A DNA stretch of 64,000 nucleotides from Entrophospora sp. SA101 (taxonomy: Eukaryota > Glomeromycota > Glomeromycetes > Entrophosporales > Entrophosporaceae). The notes under the pieces are model-generated. The model had not been told where the DNA came from. It worked only from the letters and a program-made list of their open reading frames with translations, and did no database searches. The stretch's first letter is position 1; every line of letters starts with the position of its first letter. The stretch covers positions 59,097 to 123,096 of the forward strand of contig CAUDNR010000380.1 of the NCBI GenBank assembly GCA_958430865.1, written 5' to 3'. This document shows positions 48,245-59,119 of this stretch, piece after piece. The position numbers and the translations under genes were made by a program.

Positions 48245-48500
48245 ACACGCGTAACAATAAACCATAATGATAATAGTAAACCCGTTAATACAATATTATA
48301 TATGTATACAATATTATTACTTACCTTGATGGTCGCGTGCATATTAATACAATAATAAGTTAATGCAACGTATATACAATAAATTACTTGCACGCATACA
48401 TAACAATAACCATAATAGTAAACCTCGTTAATACAGTTATATATATATACAACAAGAATTATTATTAATAATTGATATATTATTACTTACCACCCCACAA
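48245..48500. repeat. Diverged tandem duplication (unit about 145 bp)
   Basis: 48245-48345 (GTAACAATAAACCATAAT... AGTAAACCCGTTAATACA...ATTATTACTTACC) and 48398-48495 (ATAACAATAACCATAAT, AGTAAACCTCGTTAATACA, ATTATTACTTACC) share order and sequence. The joining part (CGCGTGCAT / CACGCATAC) is itself inverted. Non-coding. Confidence 0.6.
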
Positions 48501-48765
48501 CAATAAGTTATTATCTTTTAGTTAATGAATAGATGAGTGAACGAAATAAAATAAACCAACATTTCAAATTATATTTCCTTCGTAGTCCTTTTAATATAGC
48601 GATAAATAGTAATAATTGACATTTTCTTAAGTCATAGTACTAGTAGCTATAGTATTAGTAATATATAATTATTGTAATTTATATCATCTTGTTAAGGAAA
48701 TAAGGCTTATTTATAATTTTACAAATTAATATAGAATTTGTTGCATGTGAATTAGTATTTTATAA

Positions 48766-48895
48766 AACGAATAAAATGCGAATAATTCGAATAATTCAAA
48801 TAATTCAAATAAACGAATAATTCGAATAGACCTAATAAAACGAACAGAACGAATAATTCGAATACAATGAATAAAATGATAAAGCGAATAACCCT
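48766..48895. repeat. Minisatellite of CGAATAATT-type units
   Basis: About 130 bp of degenerate 9-11 bp units (CGAATAATT, CGAATAAAA, CAAATAATT). All six frames stay open in places because of it, which creates artefact ORFs (RIIRLFELFELF) rather than genes. Confidence 0.8.
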
Positions 48896-49100
48896 TAAAT
48901 TCGAATGCAACGTAAAAAGCAAAATCGACGCACCGTTTTTTGCAATTTTTTGGTCCACGAGCTGGGGTAGCAGGTCTACCTATACATTGTGTTTCACTAA
49001 GCTCGCTGTTTCGTTTTCGTTTAAAAATTTGTTTTCCTTTTGCGGAGAACTGAATTGACATGTAACAACAATTTTTCGTACAACATTTTTTTGATTGCAT
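48896..49100 (-). other. Short cysteine/basic ORF, doubtful
   Basis: The minus frame from ATG 49100 reads CCTKNCCYMSIQFSAKGKQI, then FKRKRNSELSETQCIGRP, before running into the minisatellite. No family is recognised and the end is repeat-derived. It may be a gene fragment. Confidence 0.2.
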
Positions 49101-49227
49101 TTTGAGTTTTCCTCTAACAGATTAATTGATAAGGACGTAAATTGAAAAGAAAAAAATTACATTATTTAAAGAACAACTTCATCATCACCAAACTCTAATG
49201 ATCGATTTATCGTGATTCAACAATAAA

Positions 49228-49386
49228 GGAATTTTAGCATTCTCTGAAGAATTAAAAGTGATAAAAATAGAAACAAAATTAAAACTTGGAAAAATATGTC
49301 GTTCGAAGACACAGGGCCTCACGTTACTACAAGGTATGTTTGCCGCAGGACAGATTTATGTGATGATGAGTAGGACCCCCTCCTGA
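49228..49386 (+). pseudogene. Helitron/PIF1-type helicase C-terminal scrap
   Basis: The frame reads SKTQGLTLLQGMFAAGQIYV followed by MMSRTPS and a stop. This matches the conserved end of PIF1-family helicases, as in Helitrons: H/S-K-x-Q-G-x-T-L, then a gap, then M-F-A-x-G-Q-x-Y-V-x-x-S-R. About 8-10 residues that normally separate the two motifs are missing (LPNVTVVLDE-type), so there is a small internal deletion. No Rep domain or Helitron ends were found nearby. Confidence 0.6.
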
Positions 49387-51666
49387 GATTCTTTTATATT
49401 TTAATTGAACATGCGCAAATGAACTATATATATATGTAATACAAAAAAAAGTTAAAAATGGATCAAGTGACACGTTGCTGATTAGTTCAAATTTTTCTTT
49501 TTATTTCTCTTAAATCCTTTTGATTAAAGCAATTCGATCTCCTGTATTTAGCAAGAACATTTTCGTCCACCTTTAAACAATCAAAATTGAAGGACAGTAT
49601 ATTTACCAAATCATCGTATTGTTAACATTGTTTACATTCCATCCCAAAAAGAAATATGTGTGTGTGTGTGTGTATTATTTTATTATATTATATATGTATA
49701 TTAATTCATATTATTATTATTCGTTTATTTTTTTTAAAATGAAGAAAGAGTACCAATGGAACAAACAATTTTTTTAGGAGATTACGAAAGGCTCGATTGA
49801 AGTCTCGCCGCAGGAGTGGTTATATATATGATGGCTACAGTGGATTCTGGCTGTCATATATACATTTCGAGTCGTTAAAATCTTCAGACTTGCTAGCCAT
49901 GAGGATAGCCGTGGTAATCAGACGGACAATTTTAATAATTCTGACACTTTATTATCAATCTATCAGAATTATAATATATTATTATTAAAAATTTTTTTAA
50001 ACACTGGAATTCATTCCCATATTGACGAGAGCTCCTGTTATTTCCTCAAATTTTTTGGGTGAATCCGCACATCAATTACTTTCTTTACATATTAATAGAA
50101 TGACCTTTTTATATTGGGTGTGTTGGATTCCTTTGCGTGGTATTTCTTCTAGAAACACGGATGATCCAATGTTTTGTTTTTTTTTAGAATAAAAAAAATA
50201 ATGATGATGAAGGAATCATGTCTAGTGGTAATACACATACACTGAAGCGTATACTAAAGCAATTAGCAGTAGGATAATTTTAAACAATAACCCAGGAACT
50301 GGATCAAAAGCGATTCACTCTTGATAATATTTATACATTCATCTTTAACGGATAATGCAAATATACAATAAACACCACAATTCCTTCTAATATAAACATA
50401 GATACCACTGCAAATATATATTGCGAGCTCTAACAACATCATTAATAATATTGCTGTTATGTAAATAGCAACACGTTGGTAGACGGTGATAGCAATAATT
50501 CGAACGATGTTTTGGGGCCCAAGAGGTGTCTTTAGAACAGCTTGGAGAAGCCGAAGGAAAGTTCTTTGATTTTGTTTCTTCTGCTTTAATTTACATTAAC
50601 TAGAACTTCTGTTTCAAGCATATCATCATCATACTTTTCCTTTTTGCGAAGAACCGAATAGAGTATAACATTACTATCTGTTATTGTCATAGTGATAGTA
50701 TGCATTAATAAATCTTGATAAAAATTGTATTATTTAAAGAACAGCAAAGACTCTTCATCAAGCTTCAGTGATTGGTTCATTGTTTAGTAAAACTTCACTA
50801 TATTAAAAATCATCATAGCGAGCAGAATTTATATATATAATCAAATGGGAAAATCTTCGACTTCCTTATATTATACAATTCACTATATAATAGGTTCACC
50901 GACCGTATAAAGATAAATGATGTTTGTCAAACAGAATATTCATTAAAGACGTCTCATACAGCCAGTGTTTATTAGACACATCGTCATTTTTACATTGCCA
51001 TGTTTTTTGAAGGCTAAATTACATATATAAACCCTCCCCGAGAATATCACTTCCTAATATGAAAATGAGATGTATGATTTATAGATAAAAATTCGGACAT
51101 CTCCTTTCGGTTTTTATAAATCTTATTTAAAAGACTGTTTTTCGCTTGGCCAATCATTAAATTGGCCTGATACATGAAATCGCGACCAAAATGCATCATA
51201 AGAGATACTCGCAATAAAGTAAAGTCATTTATTTTTTGATTGTAGGTCAGGATTGTCTTTCGTCGTCGATCTAACATCAGAATTTTCGGGTAGCTTGTGT
51301 ACCTGGTTTGAAGAGTAATGAATGATATGCATGTTTTTGTTAACGAGGATGGCAAGGAAATCAAATTGATAGAAGAAAATGAGTAACAATGACCCTTGAT
51401 TTGGATGTTGTTTTTTCAGATTTCAGTAGTGTTGAAATCCAATTTGCAAGATATGCTTTCAATGTTCTTATCACCGAATTTGTATTGCGTTTATTGATAC
51501 TCGATATTTGATTTTGTGTTAAGATTACATGGTCAGATTATCTAGAGACTGTTAATGAGGAATTCAAAAAACTCAAAGATTATCATAACGTTTCACAGAA
51601 ATTATTATAAATAGTAGATAAGAGATTAAAAAAAAAAATCTTTCAAAAAATTTTTGAAATAAAATT
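49387..51666. other. Gene-poor DNA with decayed ORFs
   Basis: (GT)n near 49660 and AT repeats. A minus frame at 51364-51047 of 105 codons is hydrophilic but matches nothing I know. A plus scrap near 51525-51609 (WSDYLETVNEEFKKLKDYHN) looks like the tail of a lost gene. The last 50 bp are the SPE3 leader. Confidence 0.3.
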
Positions 51667-53204
<1,538 letters not shown>

Positions 53205-53697
53205 TTCCATGTCATGTGACTTTAATTAACGTAAGAAATAAATTTGTGACTCGTTATTTTAAAAAGGATAGGATGAAATATCTATAGACTTTATTTTTTT
53301 AGTAAAACAAGAATCTTTGTTTTTTTTTTTCGGTGGTTTTACACTTTAAAAAGTCTTTGGTTGATTCTTTAAAGAAATCTATTTTCAACGATGAGAAGGC
53401 AAAATCAGCTACTGTTTTTTCTTTACTAGCTTGTAATAATATAGACGACCAATCATTACTTAAAGGTTTAGGGCGAGGCTTTTGAGACTATTCAAAAGTT
53501 TTGTTAATTAATTCATTTCTGCAAAACATTTTTGTAGTCGGAAATTAAAGAGTAGGGTTTAATTGTCCATTTGGTTATCAGAGTGGTAGAGAACTCTGAG
53601 GTTTTGTGACTCGGTTTTGGTTATTTGCTTTGGTGGAAAGAAAGGTTTAATTTTTGGTTTTTGTTAAACGTAAACGTTTTTGTTTTCGTAAAAGAAA
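53205..53697. other. Intergenic with an ORF scrap
   Basis: A plus frame at about 53310-53484 reads LHFKKSLVDSLKKSIFNDEK, then SATVFSLLACNNIDDQSLLK, and stops. No family is recognised. It abuts the TIR element and could be part of a gene that the element interrupted. Confidence 0.3.
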
Positions 53698-53819
53698 TAC
53701 AGTATAACCCTCGTTTCAATATATTTTCATAATGTGTAAAGTAATAGTAATATCAGTATAACAATGTATTATTATTAGAGTATAGGTTAATAAATCACAT
53801 ATAAACCATTAAACTTATT

Positions 53820-54188
53820 ATGCTAAATATGTCCGGTTTAGATATAGATATCACTATTATTCTCGGTAACAAACAAAGACCGTTGCCCAAACCCTTTAAT
53901 AATCGTCCTGGATATGATATGAAGTATGTTGTGTCATACATCAACAATTATCATCCTATTTATTATGTTGAAGAATTTGAGAAAATCGAAAGATCATATG
54001 ACAACTTGTCTATCGTAAAACGGGATGAAAAACTTATTCAATGGGCAGTACGAGTTAGAATCAATCTTCAAGATTTATTAAGTAATAAAAAATATAGTTA
54101 TTATCACCGATTGTTTTATTTGCATTATAATTACTATCTTATTACCTCATCCTTTCATATGACTGATGATCATTACATAACAGACTAA
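53820..54188 (+). CDS. Orphan protein inside the TIR element
   Basis: 122 codons, ATG 53820 to TAA 54188, single open frame. Residues 1-95 look like a compact soluble domain (LDIDITIILGNKQRPLPKPF, YDMKYVVSYINNYHPIYYVE, RDEKLIQWAVRVRINLQDLL). The last 25 residues are Tyr/Leu-rich and may be read-through of an intron (GTAATA after DLL at about 54086). I do not recognise the family. It lies 32 bp upstream of the DUF4258-like ORF on the same strand. Confidence 0.5.
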   Translation: MLNMSGLDIDITIILGNKQRPLPKPFNNRPGYDMKYVVSYINNYHPIYYVEEFEKIERSYDNLSIVKRDEKLIQWAVRVRINLQDLLSNKKYSYYHRLFYLHYNYYLITSSFHMTDDHYITD

Positions 54189-54220
54189 ATAAGAGAAAGA
54201 TCTTACAAGCTCTTACTTGA

Positions 54221-54565
54221 ATGAGTAATCTCAATCTTAGTTACAGGTTGTGGTCAATAGTTCTTGAAAATTCATTCTTACAATTTAACTGGACAAAAGA
54301 AGCAAAAATTCACACGTATACGAGAAGATTTCAACCAAGTCATATCGAAGGAATATTAATTGCATATAGAAACGGTGATATCTCAACCCAACGTTGTAGG
54401 GGTGTAGAACCCGGTTGTTTCATTATTCAACAGAAAATACCTGATAATAATCAAGTTTTTCGAGTAGTTATAGGCGAAGAAGATAATTACTGGACAATAA
54501 TCACTTTTTATATTTCATCCGCCCGTCGATACTGGGATAAAATGTGTATTAATCTAATTAAGTAA
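54221..54565 (+). CDS. DUF4258-like protein (bacterial toxin-family resemblance)
   Basis: 114 codons from ATG 54221, no intron. The layout follows the DUF4258 pattern: an N-terminal 'W-T-x-x-A' helix with a basic follow-up (FNWTKEAKIHTYTRR), a helix ending in an acidic loop, then strands VFRVVIGEEDNYWTIITFYI ending in an aromatic tail. In bacteria DUF4258 proteins resemble ParE/RelE/BrnT-type folds and are often in putative toxin-antitoxin pairs. Here the call rests on motif spacing only, and the usual catalytic pattern is not established. The next gene downstream (54748) is DUF2283-like, a family that in bacteria often neighbours DUF4258. It might alternatively be an unrelated fungal orphan. 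Confidence 0.4.
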   Translation: MSNLNLSYRLWSIVLENSFLQFNWTKEAKIHTYTRRFQPSHIEGILIAYRNGDISTQRCRGVEPGCFIIQQKIPDNNQVFRVVIGEEDNYWTIITFYISSARRYWDKMCINLIK

Positions 54566-54747
54566 GCTAGCAACTATTTTGAACTTTTTTTATTTGTACA
54601 TACACACACACACACACATATATATATATTAACCAAATTTACCTATAGAAAAATTTTCAACAAAATTAAACCGAACAAGAAAGTATGAAATTAAAATAAG
54701 TTTAGAGGCTTCTATTTATTTTCTTATTTACTTATTTACATCTGATT

Positions 54748-55286
54748 ATGAATATTTATCAGAATAAAAAAGAATTTTCGACCAAAAATAATGAGCATGA
54801 TCCTGATTGTAAAGACAGGTTTGCAATATCTGTCATTCAAATTTTATATTAAATCTGAAGCTTGCTATTTTTATTTAACATAGTATATATTTAAGGTTCA
54901 TTGTGGATTCCGTATACTATGACGATTCAGATGCATTTTTGGTATACTTTACTCAAGAATCCGATGACATTTGTGATGAAGCAACTGGTTACCTCCTTGT
55001 CTGTTTTAATAATATTGGCAAAATAGCATCAATTCGTATAGCATCACCATCAAAGCATATCCGAGGGATAGCAAGCGAGGAGCCATCCTTTACACTCAAT
55101 CCTACTTATGATGAGAAACGTGATGTATTTAAGATTAATTTTACAGATTCTGCTCCCATGACCACGTTCAAAAAAACTGAAGTTGAAGATGTCGAGCTGG
55201 AAATAGATAATGAAGGAAAGCTCGTTACATTGTTGTTTCACAATGCCAGTAACAAAATGTCAAACATATCAAAAACAAGTGTATAA
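54748..55286 (+). CDS. Double DUF2283-like protein
   Basis: Exon 1 54748-54818, intron 54819-54895 (GTTTGC..TTAAG), exon 2 54896-55286. The phase is exact (AG/G gives Arg). 153 residues. Two copies of the DUF2283 pattern follow each other: VDSVYYDDSDAFLVYFTQES with FNNIGKIASIRIASPS, then NPTYDEKRDVFKINFTDS with VELEIDNEGKLVTLLFHNAS. The family signature is 'YD.e.D.lyi.f' plus 'D..G.lvgieil.as'. DUF2283 is mainly a small single-domain bacterial family, so the tandem form and the spliceosomal intron show adaptation to a eukaryotic host, if transfer is the right explanation. Confidence 0.5.
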
Positions 55287-55464
55287 AGAGAAAAGACAGA
55301 GATATCATCATATAATCATTTAAAAAAAATTTTAAATAATTTGCTTTTATACTAATCGGGTATTTTCGATATATAATAAAAAAATAAAACAATGCAACTT
55401 CTAATATAACTTCATAAGGCTCTTTTTGGTGATCTACAATGTATCTGAATTTGAAGTTTTAACT

Positions 55465-56511
55465 CTATTCAGTGAGACCCAATTCTTGAGGATGCTCTGG
55501 AATAACTACATATAGGTCTTCGTAATACCAAATATACCTTAGTACAATCCAATTCTCTTCACACAATTCTTTTTTTAATTGATCCCGATATAACTGTTTT
55601 TTAAATCCATTCTGATCTCGATGAAAGAATTTTAGATAACGCTCATGCTGTTCTCCTTGGACTTCGATTGCAAGACCATATTCTGGATAATAAATGTCAA
55701 GTTCTAACCCATATGGATATTCCCAAATTTTTGATGGAGGTTTTAAATACTCGGTAATTATTTTTCGACACAGGTCTTCATATTTATTTCGACAAAATGG
55801 ACACCACCTATTATGTTTTATATGATTCAAATTTGCGTTCCATTCATGCCCTTTAGCACAACGCCATTGTAACGGAGCCTGGCAATTGACATACTTTTCC
55901 GAAAGACAGTTACCATTTTTACTATAAGCAATTTGTTTAGCTTCTTCAATAGTAGACCGAATATTACCTGCACAATGTGGACACCAGGTATTAGTATTTT
56001 TTACATGACTTAAATTTGCATACCACGTGTGTCCCTTAATACAACGCCATAATAAAAGTAAACGAATATTAACAAATGTTTTTGATAGACACTCACCATT
56101 CCTATTATGCGCTACTTGTTTTGCGTCTTCAAGAGTACGACGGCCTACACGTGAACACGATGGACACCAATTTCCATTTTTTACATTACTAAGTTGAGCT
56201 TTCCATTTATGGTTTTTAGCACAACTCCATTCTAGGGGAGCATGTGAATTGATATATTTATTCGAGAGACATAGGCCCTTTCGTTCTATTGCAATTTCTA
56301 AGCGTAAGAAGTTTATTCCGCACGCAATATGGACACCATGAATTAGAATTTTTTATATGATTAAAATTTGCATGCCATATGTGTGTCCTTTATTACAACA
56401 CCATTGCAATGGTAACATGCAGTTGATATATTGATCTGATAGGCACAACCCATTTCATTTCTTTGCAATTTCGTGTGCATCTTTTATAGTGTATTTGGTT
56501 TTGCGAGTCAT
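55465..56511 (-). pseudogene. Four-unit zinc-ribbon protein with C-terminal nuclease-like domain
   Basis: From ATG 56511 the frame shows repeats of about 60 residues of the form G-x-C-L-S-x-x-Y-x-N...PLxWRCxKGHxWxAxLxxxKNxxxWCPxC (probable zinc-ribbon, DUF4379 type). WCPYC, WCPSC, WCPHC and WCPFC close units 1-4. The C-terminal 95 residues (YGLELDIYYPEYGLAIEVQG, EQHERYLKFFHRDQNGFKKQ) have the E..Y/D-x-x-x-P...A-I-E-x-Q-G-x-Q-H pattern of Vsr/DUF559-like PD-(D/E)XK nucleases. Lesions all fall in unit 1: TGA at 56455, a two-base insertion near 56380 and a one-base shift near 56310. Units 2-4 plus the nuclease stay open, so a shorter protein might still be made. Such genes are numerous in Rhizophagus and also occur in large DNA viruses and bacteria. 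Confidence 0.72.
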
Positions 56512-56551
56512 TATGAATAAAAGTACTTTTGTTTTCTAATATTAGTAAATC

Positions 56552-57101
56552 TTTAAATTACACAAACTGCTTGGAGAAATTATAAGAAAAGACCCGAATC
56601 ATTAGCATCTCAAATCTGGAATGCTTTAAGAAACGATAACACCCCCAATGATAAGAAATTTTTAGGTCTAACTCCCCGTAAAGTGAAAAATCCTCAAACT
56701 CGGGATCAATTCAATCTCTGGATTGCTGAGAAACTTGCAATGTATAGACATTACCTAGTATGTACAACATCTTTCGTGGTAGAGAATATAAAGAATATAA
56801 AGAATATTATATTCCGTATGATTGGATAGGTGATAAGAAATACCAATTACACGATAGATTGCATAAGCATGTTGTAGATTTGCTAAGAGAACGAGGTTAC
56901 AGAATAATTAATTCCAGACCTTGGTATGAAATGTTAAAATGGGTAGATAAACCAGATAAATATCTTAACAAATTTCGTCAGAATCGAATAATACGTCACA
57001 ACTATTTTACATTGATAGTTGACGATCAATATGCGGAGCATAGAGTCTCTGACTCATATTTTAATGGATTTTTTTTTGTACCAGATTCCCATGTAAACTG
57101 A
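56552..57101 (+). pseudogene. Unrecognised gene, 5'-truncated and frameshifted
   Basis: A first frame without ATG (from about 56558: AWRNYKKRPESLASQIWNAL, GLTPRKVKNPQTRDQFNLWI, EKLAMYRHYL) is followed, at about 56757, by a second frame. That frame starts with ATG 56760 (YIPYDWIGDKKYQLHDRLHK, HVVDLLRERGYRIINSRPWY) and ends at 57101. A GTATGT donor at the junction could be a lost intron. Tyr/Trp/Arg-rich composition resembles the orphan at 53820. No family named. Confidence 0.35.
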
Positions 57102-57694
57102 AAATAGTTATTATTATTTGCAACATCTAGATTTAATGTCATTAAACTAATTTGGCCAAGTTCATAGAACATCTACATCGTGTAAATATGGTCAGTTGAT
57201 GTCTTGTGCGACTATATGCAGGGATGCCTAAAATTGGATTAACCGCACATGTTTTAGATTAAAAGATTATATATATATTAATATATATTCCATAAATCAT
57301 TATTGAAATTACAAGTTCAAAATAATTTGTTGTAACATGATTAAGAATTGAAGGCGTAACTTTCAACGAGTAATTCTTTTCCGTTTTTTTAGTAAACCAT
57401 AGCTAAAATTTTGCAAGGAAATAAAATAAGTCTCAAAGAATGCGTGTACAAAATATCACGTTTCTGGTTAAAACTTCATGTGGGTGTGCTAGGTAACAAA
57501 TGAAAAAGTTCCTTCGATTTTAATAGTAAAAATTGACATGTTGCACAAAATTCCTACATAGTTATTACAGTAGACATGTCGATCGCGTGAAATGTCGTCT
57601 GACTGATAGTAACAAAGATTTTAAAATCCGTTGAAACACGAATTTAATTATAATCCGTTGAAACGAAGTACATTGAAACAAGGGTTATATTGTA

Positions 57695-58147
57695 AATGTT
57701 TTCTTGTAAACGTAAGGTGTTAAGATTGTTCGGTCAGATATAAAGTGCTACATTTATTAACCAAAGTCATTATCATATTTTCACTTTGTTGTATTGTGTT
57801 ATTGTTGCAAACGTACGGCTGACTTTAGTTGGTCAAAGAAAGAAGGAGCTTCAGTAAAGCAATGATAGAGCCACATTTTATTTATTGTACTATAAAATGT
57901 GCTTACAGACTCGTCGAAACTTTCTAGGAACAAGAAAGAGGCAGAATCAGGATAAATCGTAAGACAAATTAGTTGACGAGCAATAAATTAATCATTGAAA
58001 ACGAGTGTAACCCATAAACGTAAAATAACCAAATTGACAAAAAAGCTATCTCTCAGTAGGCTTGTATGTGAGTTAAAAATACATTTATATTATGACATTA
58101 TGACATTACGGCCTAGTTATGAATTGCTGATGAACGTTTATCAATTA
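57695..58147. other. Intergenic DNA right of the TIR element
   Basis: No ORF of note. Low-complexity, with no TIR or RNA gene that I can support. Confidence 0.3.
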
Positions 58148-58489
58148 TTCAAGAGTTGTATAGGTGTGTGATTGAATTAAGTGTTAAAGACAAGATCTGC
58201 GAAGCTTTCAAAGCAAGTTTTGTAAAATATACTGATGAATTATTCGACAGTTATATAGGCGAGTTTGATGGAAGTAAGTGTTAAAGAGAAGATGTTCGAA
58301 GTTTCCAAAGCAAATTTTTCAAAATATACTCGGAAATGTCATGCAACTAATAATATAAATACAAGTATTTCCATAAAATATATGTTTGATACTAAGTGGG
58401 GAGGGGATGATAGGTCTATTTATACGCTTCGCACATTCTTTGATCAGTCTATTTTAATTACATCGAAATCACGTGAAGACCATTTTTGA
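58148..58489 (+). pseudogene. Tandemly repeated short domain, decayed
   Basis: One frame (about 58164-58283) reads ELSVKDKICEAFKASFVKY and the next (ATG 58268 onward) MEVSVKEKMFEVSKANFSKY. The two are about 108 bp apart, with a frame change between them. The second runs on to ILITSKSREDHF, TGA 58489. The repeat is a helical unit of about 36 residues. No family is recognised. It is probably the upstream part of the same dead gene as 58477-59046. Confidence 0.4.
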
Positions 58490-59046
58490 GAAATTTTGAA
58501 TTAAGGCTCCGTGCGATCCAGCTTGTGAGGAGGGGCTTTACCCAAAATATCAAGAATTTAGTCAGTAGTCAAAATCAACTCATTGATCAACTAGAAAAGG
58601 CAATTGATAATTTACAACTAGATATAAATAATAAAATATGAGATACAGAAGAAGCAATGACAAAATAAGGAGATGGAGAAAAAATAAAAGATTTAGAGAG
58701 TAACCGTGAAAATGAACAAAAGTAGACAAAGCAAGAAAACAATCAAACAATTAAAGAATGGTATTACTGAATTGAAAAACAATTAGGATATTTAAATGAA
58801 GACAAGGAAAATAACCCTGAAGGTAAAAATATTACTCAGGAACTTTAGAATAAAAGTTAAAGAATTACAACCAAGCAAAAAGAAATTATTCAACATTAAG
58901 AAAGGTGCCAAAATACTGGTCAGGCTGAAATGAAACAGCAAAACAAATTTAATAAATCCAAACAATTAAGTCAAGAACAAAGTGAAAGTTCAATATTGAT
59001 GTTATTGAGGGTTGCCATTATGTACCCTGAAGTTTCTTTTCACTGA
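58477..59046 (+). pseudogene. Coiled-coil protein with seven in-frame stops, no frameshift
   Basis: A single frame stays coding-like for about 570 bp (IQLVRRGFTQNIKNL, SSQNQLIDQLEKAIDNLQLD, EMKQQNKFNKSKQLSQEQSE). It is interrupted at 58639 (TGA), 58666 (TAA), 58723 (TAG), 58768 (TGA), 58846 (TAG), 58858 (TAA) and 58897 (TAA). The composition (Gln, Lys, Glu, Asn) and heptad spacing indicate a coiled coil. No known domain is visible. Each stop is one C-to-T step from CGA, CAA or CAG, and the rest of the frame is rich in Gln codons. It may belong with the repeat unit just upstream. Confidence 0.6.
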
Positions 59047-59119
59047 AACGTCATTTTGTGATGTCATCAATAAGATATTACCCGCACAATTTCTTTGCCA
59101 CACAAATCCTGGTAAAAAA

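Larger units (their letters stand above)
53698..57694. mobile_element. About 4.0-kb TIR-bounded element with orphan cargo genes
   Basis: The left terminus (53698) reads TACAGTATAACCCTCG then TTTCAAT. The reverse complement of the right terminus (57694) reads TACAATATAACCCTTG then TTTCAAT. 21 of 23 bases are identical, and both begin with TA, so the Tc1/mariner/pogo superfamily is the natural guess. The right arm has repeats of CCGTTGAAAC (57634, 57653) near the tip. No DDE transposase could be found inside. The five coding regions present (53820, 54221, 54748, 55465-56511 minus, 56552) are not typical of transposons. Read as a non-autonomous, cargo-bearing element, or two independent solo ends by chance. 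Confidence 0.6.

Noticed and set aside
48766..48895. CRISPR-like short regular repeats
   Set aside because: Units are 9-11 bp, degenerate and without unique spacers. It is a minisatellite, and the organism is eukaryotic.
51047..51364. 105-codon minus ORF as a gene
   Set aside because: No family resemblance, no splice partners and weak composition; the plus strand nearby also shows scraps.
53555..53640. tRNA-like string (GGTTATCAGAGTGGTAGAGAAC)
   Set aside because: No complete acceptor stem, anticodon arm or T-loop GTTCGAATC could be folded. I found no supportable tRNA or rRNA anywhere in the window.
58477..59046. Reassigned stop codons (TAA/TAG/TGA read as Gln/Arg)
   Set aside because: Housekeeping genes in the window (MOT1, NDUFS2, SPE3) end normally at TAA or TGA/TAG and contain no internal stops, so a variant nuclear code is not supported.
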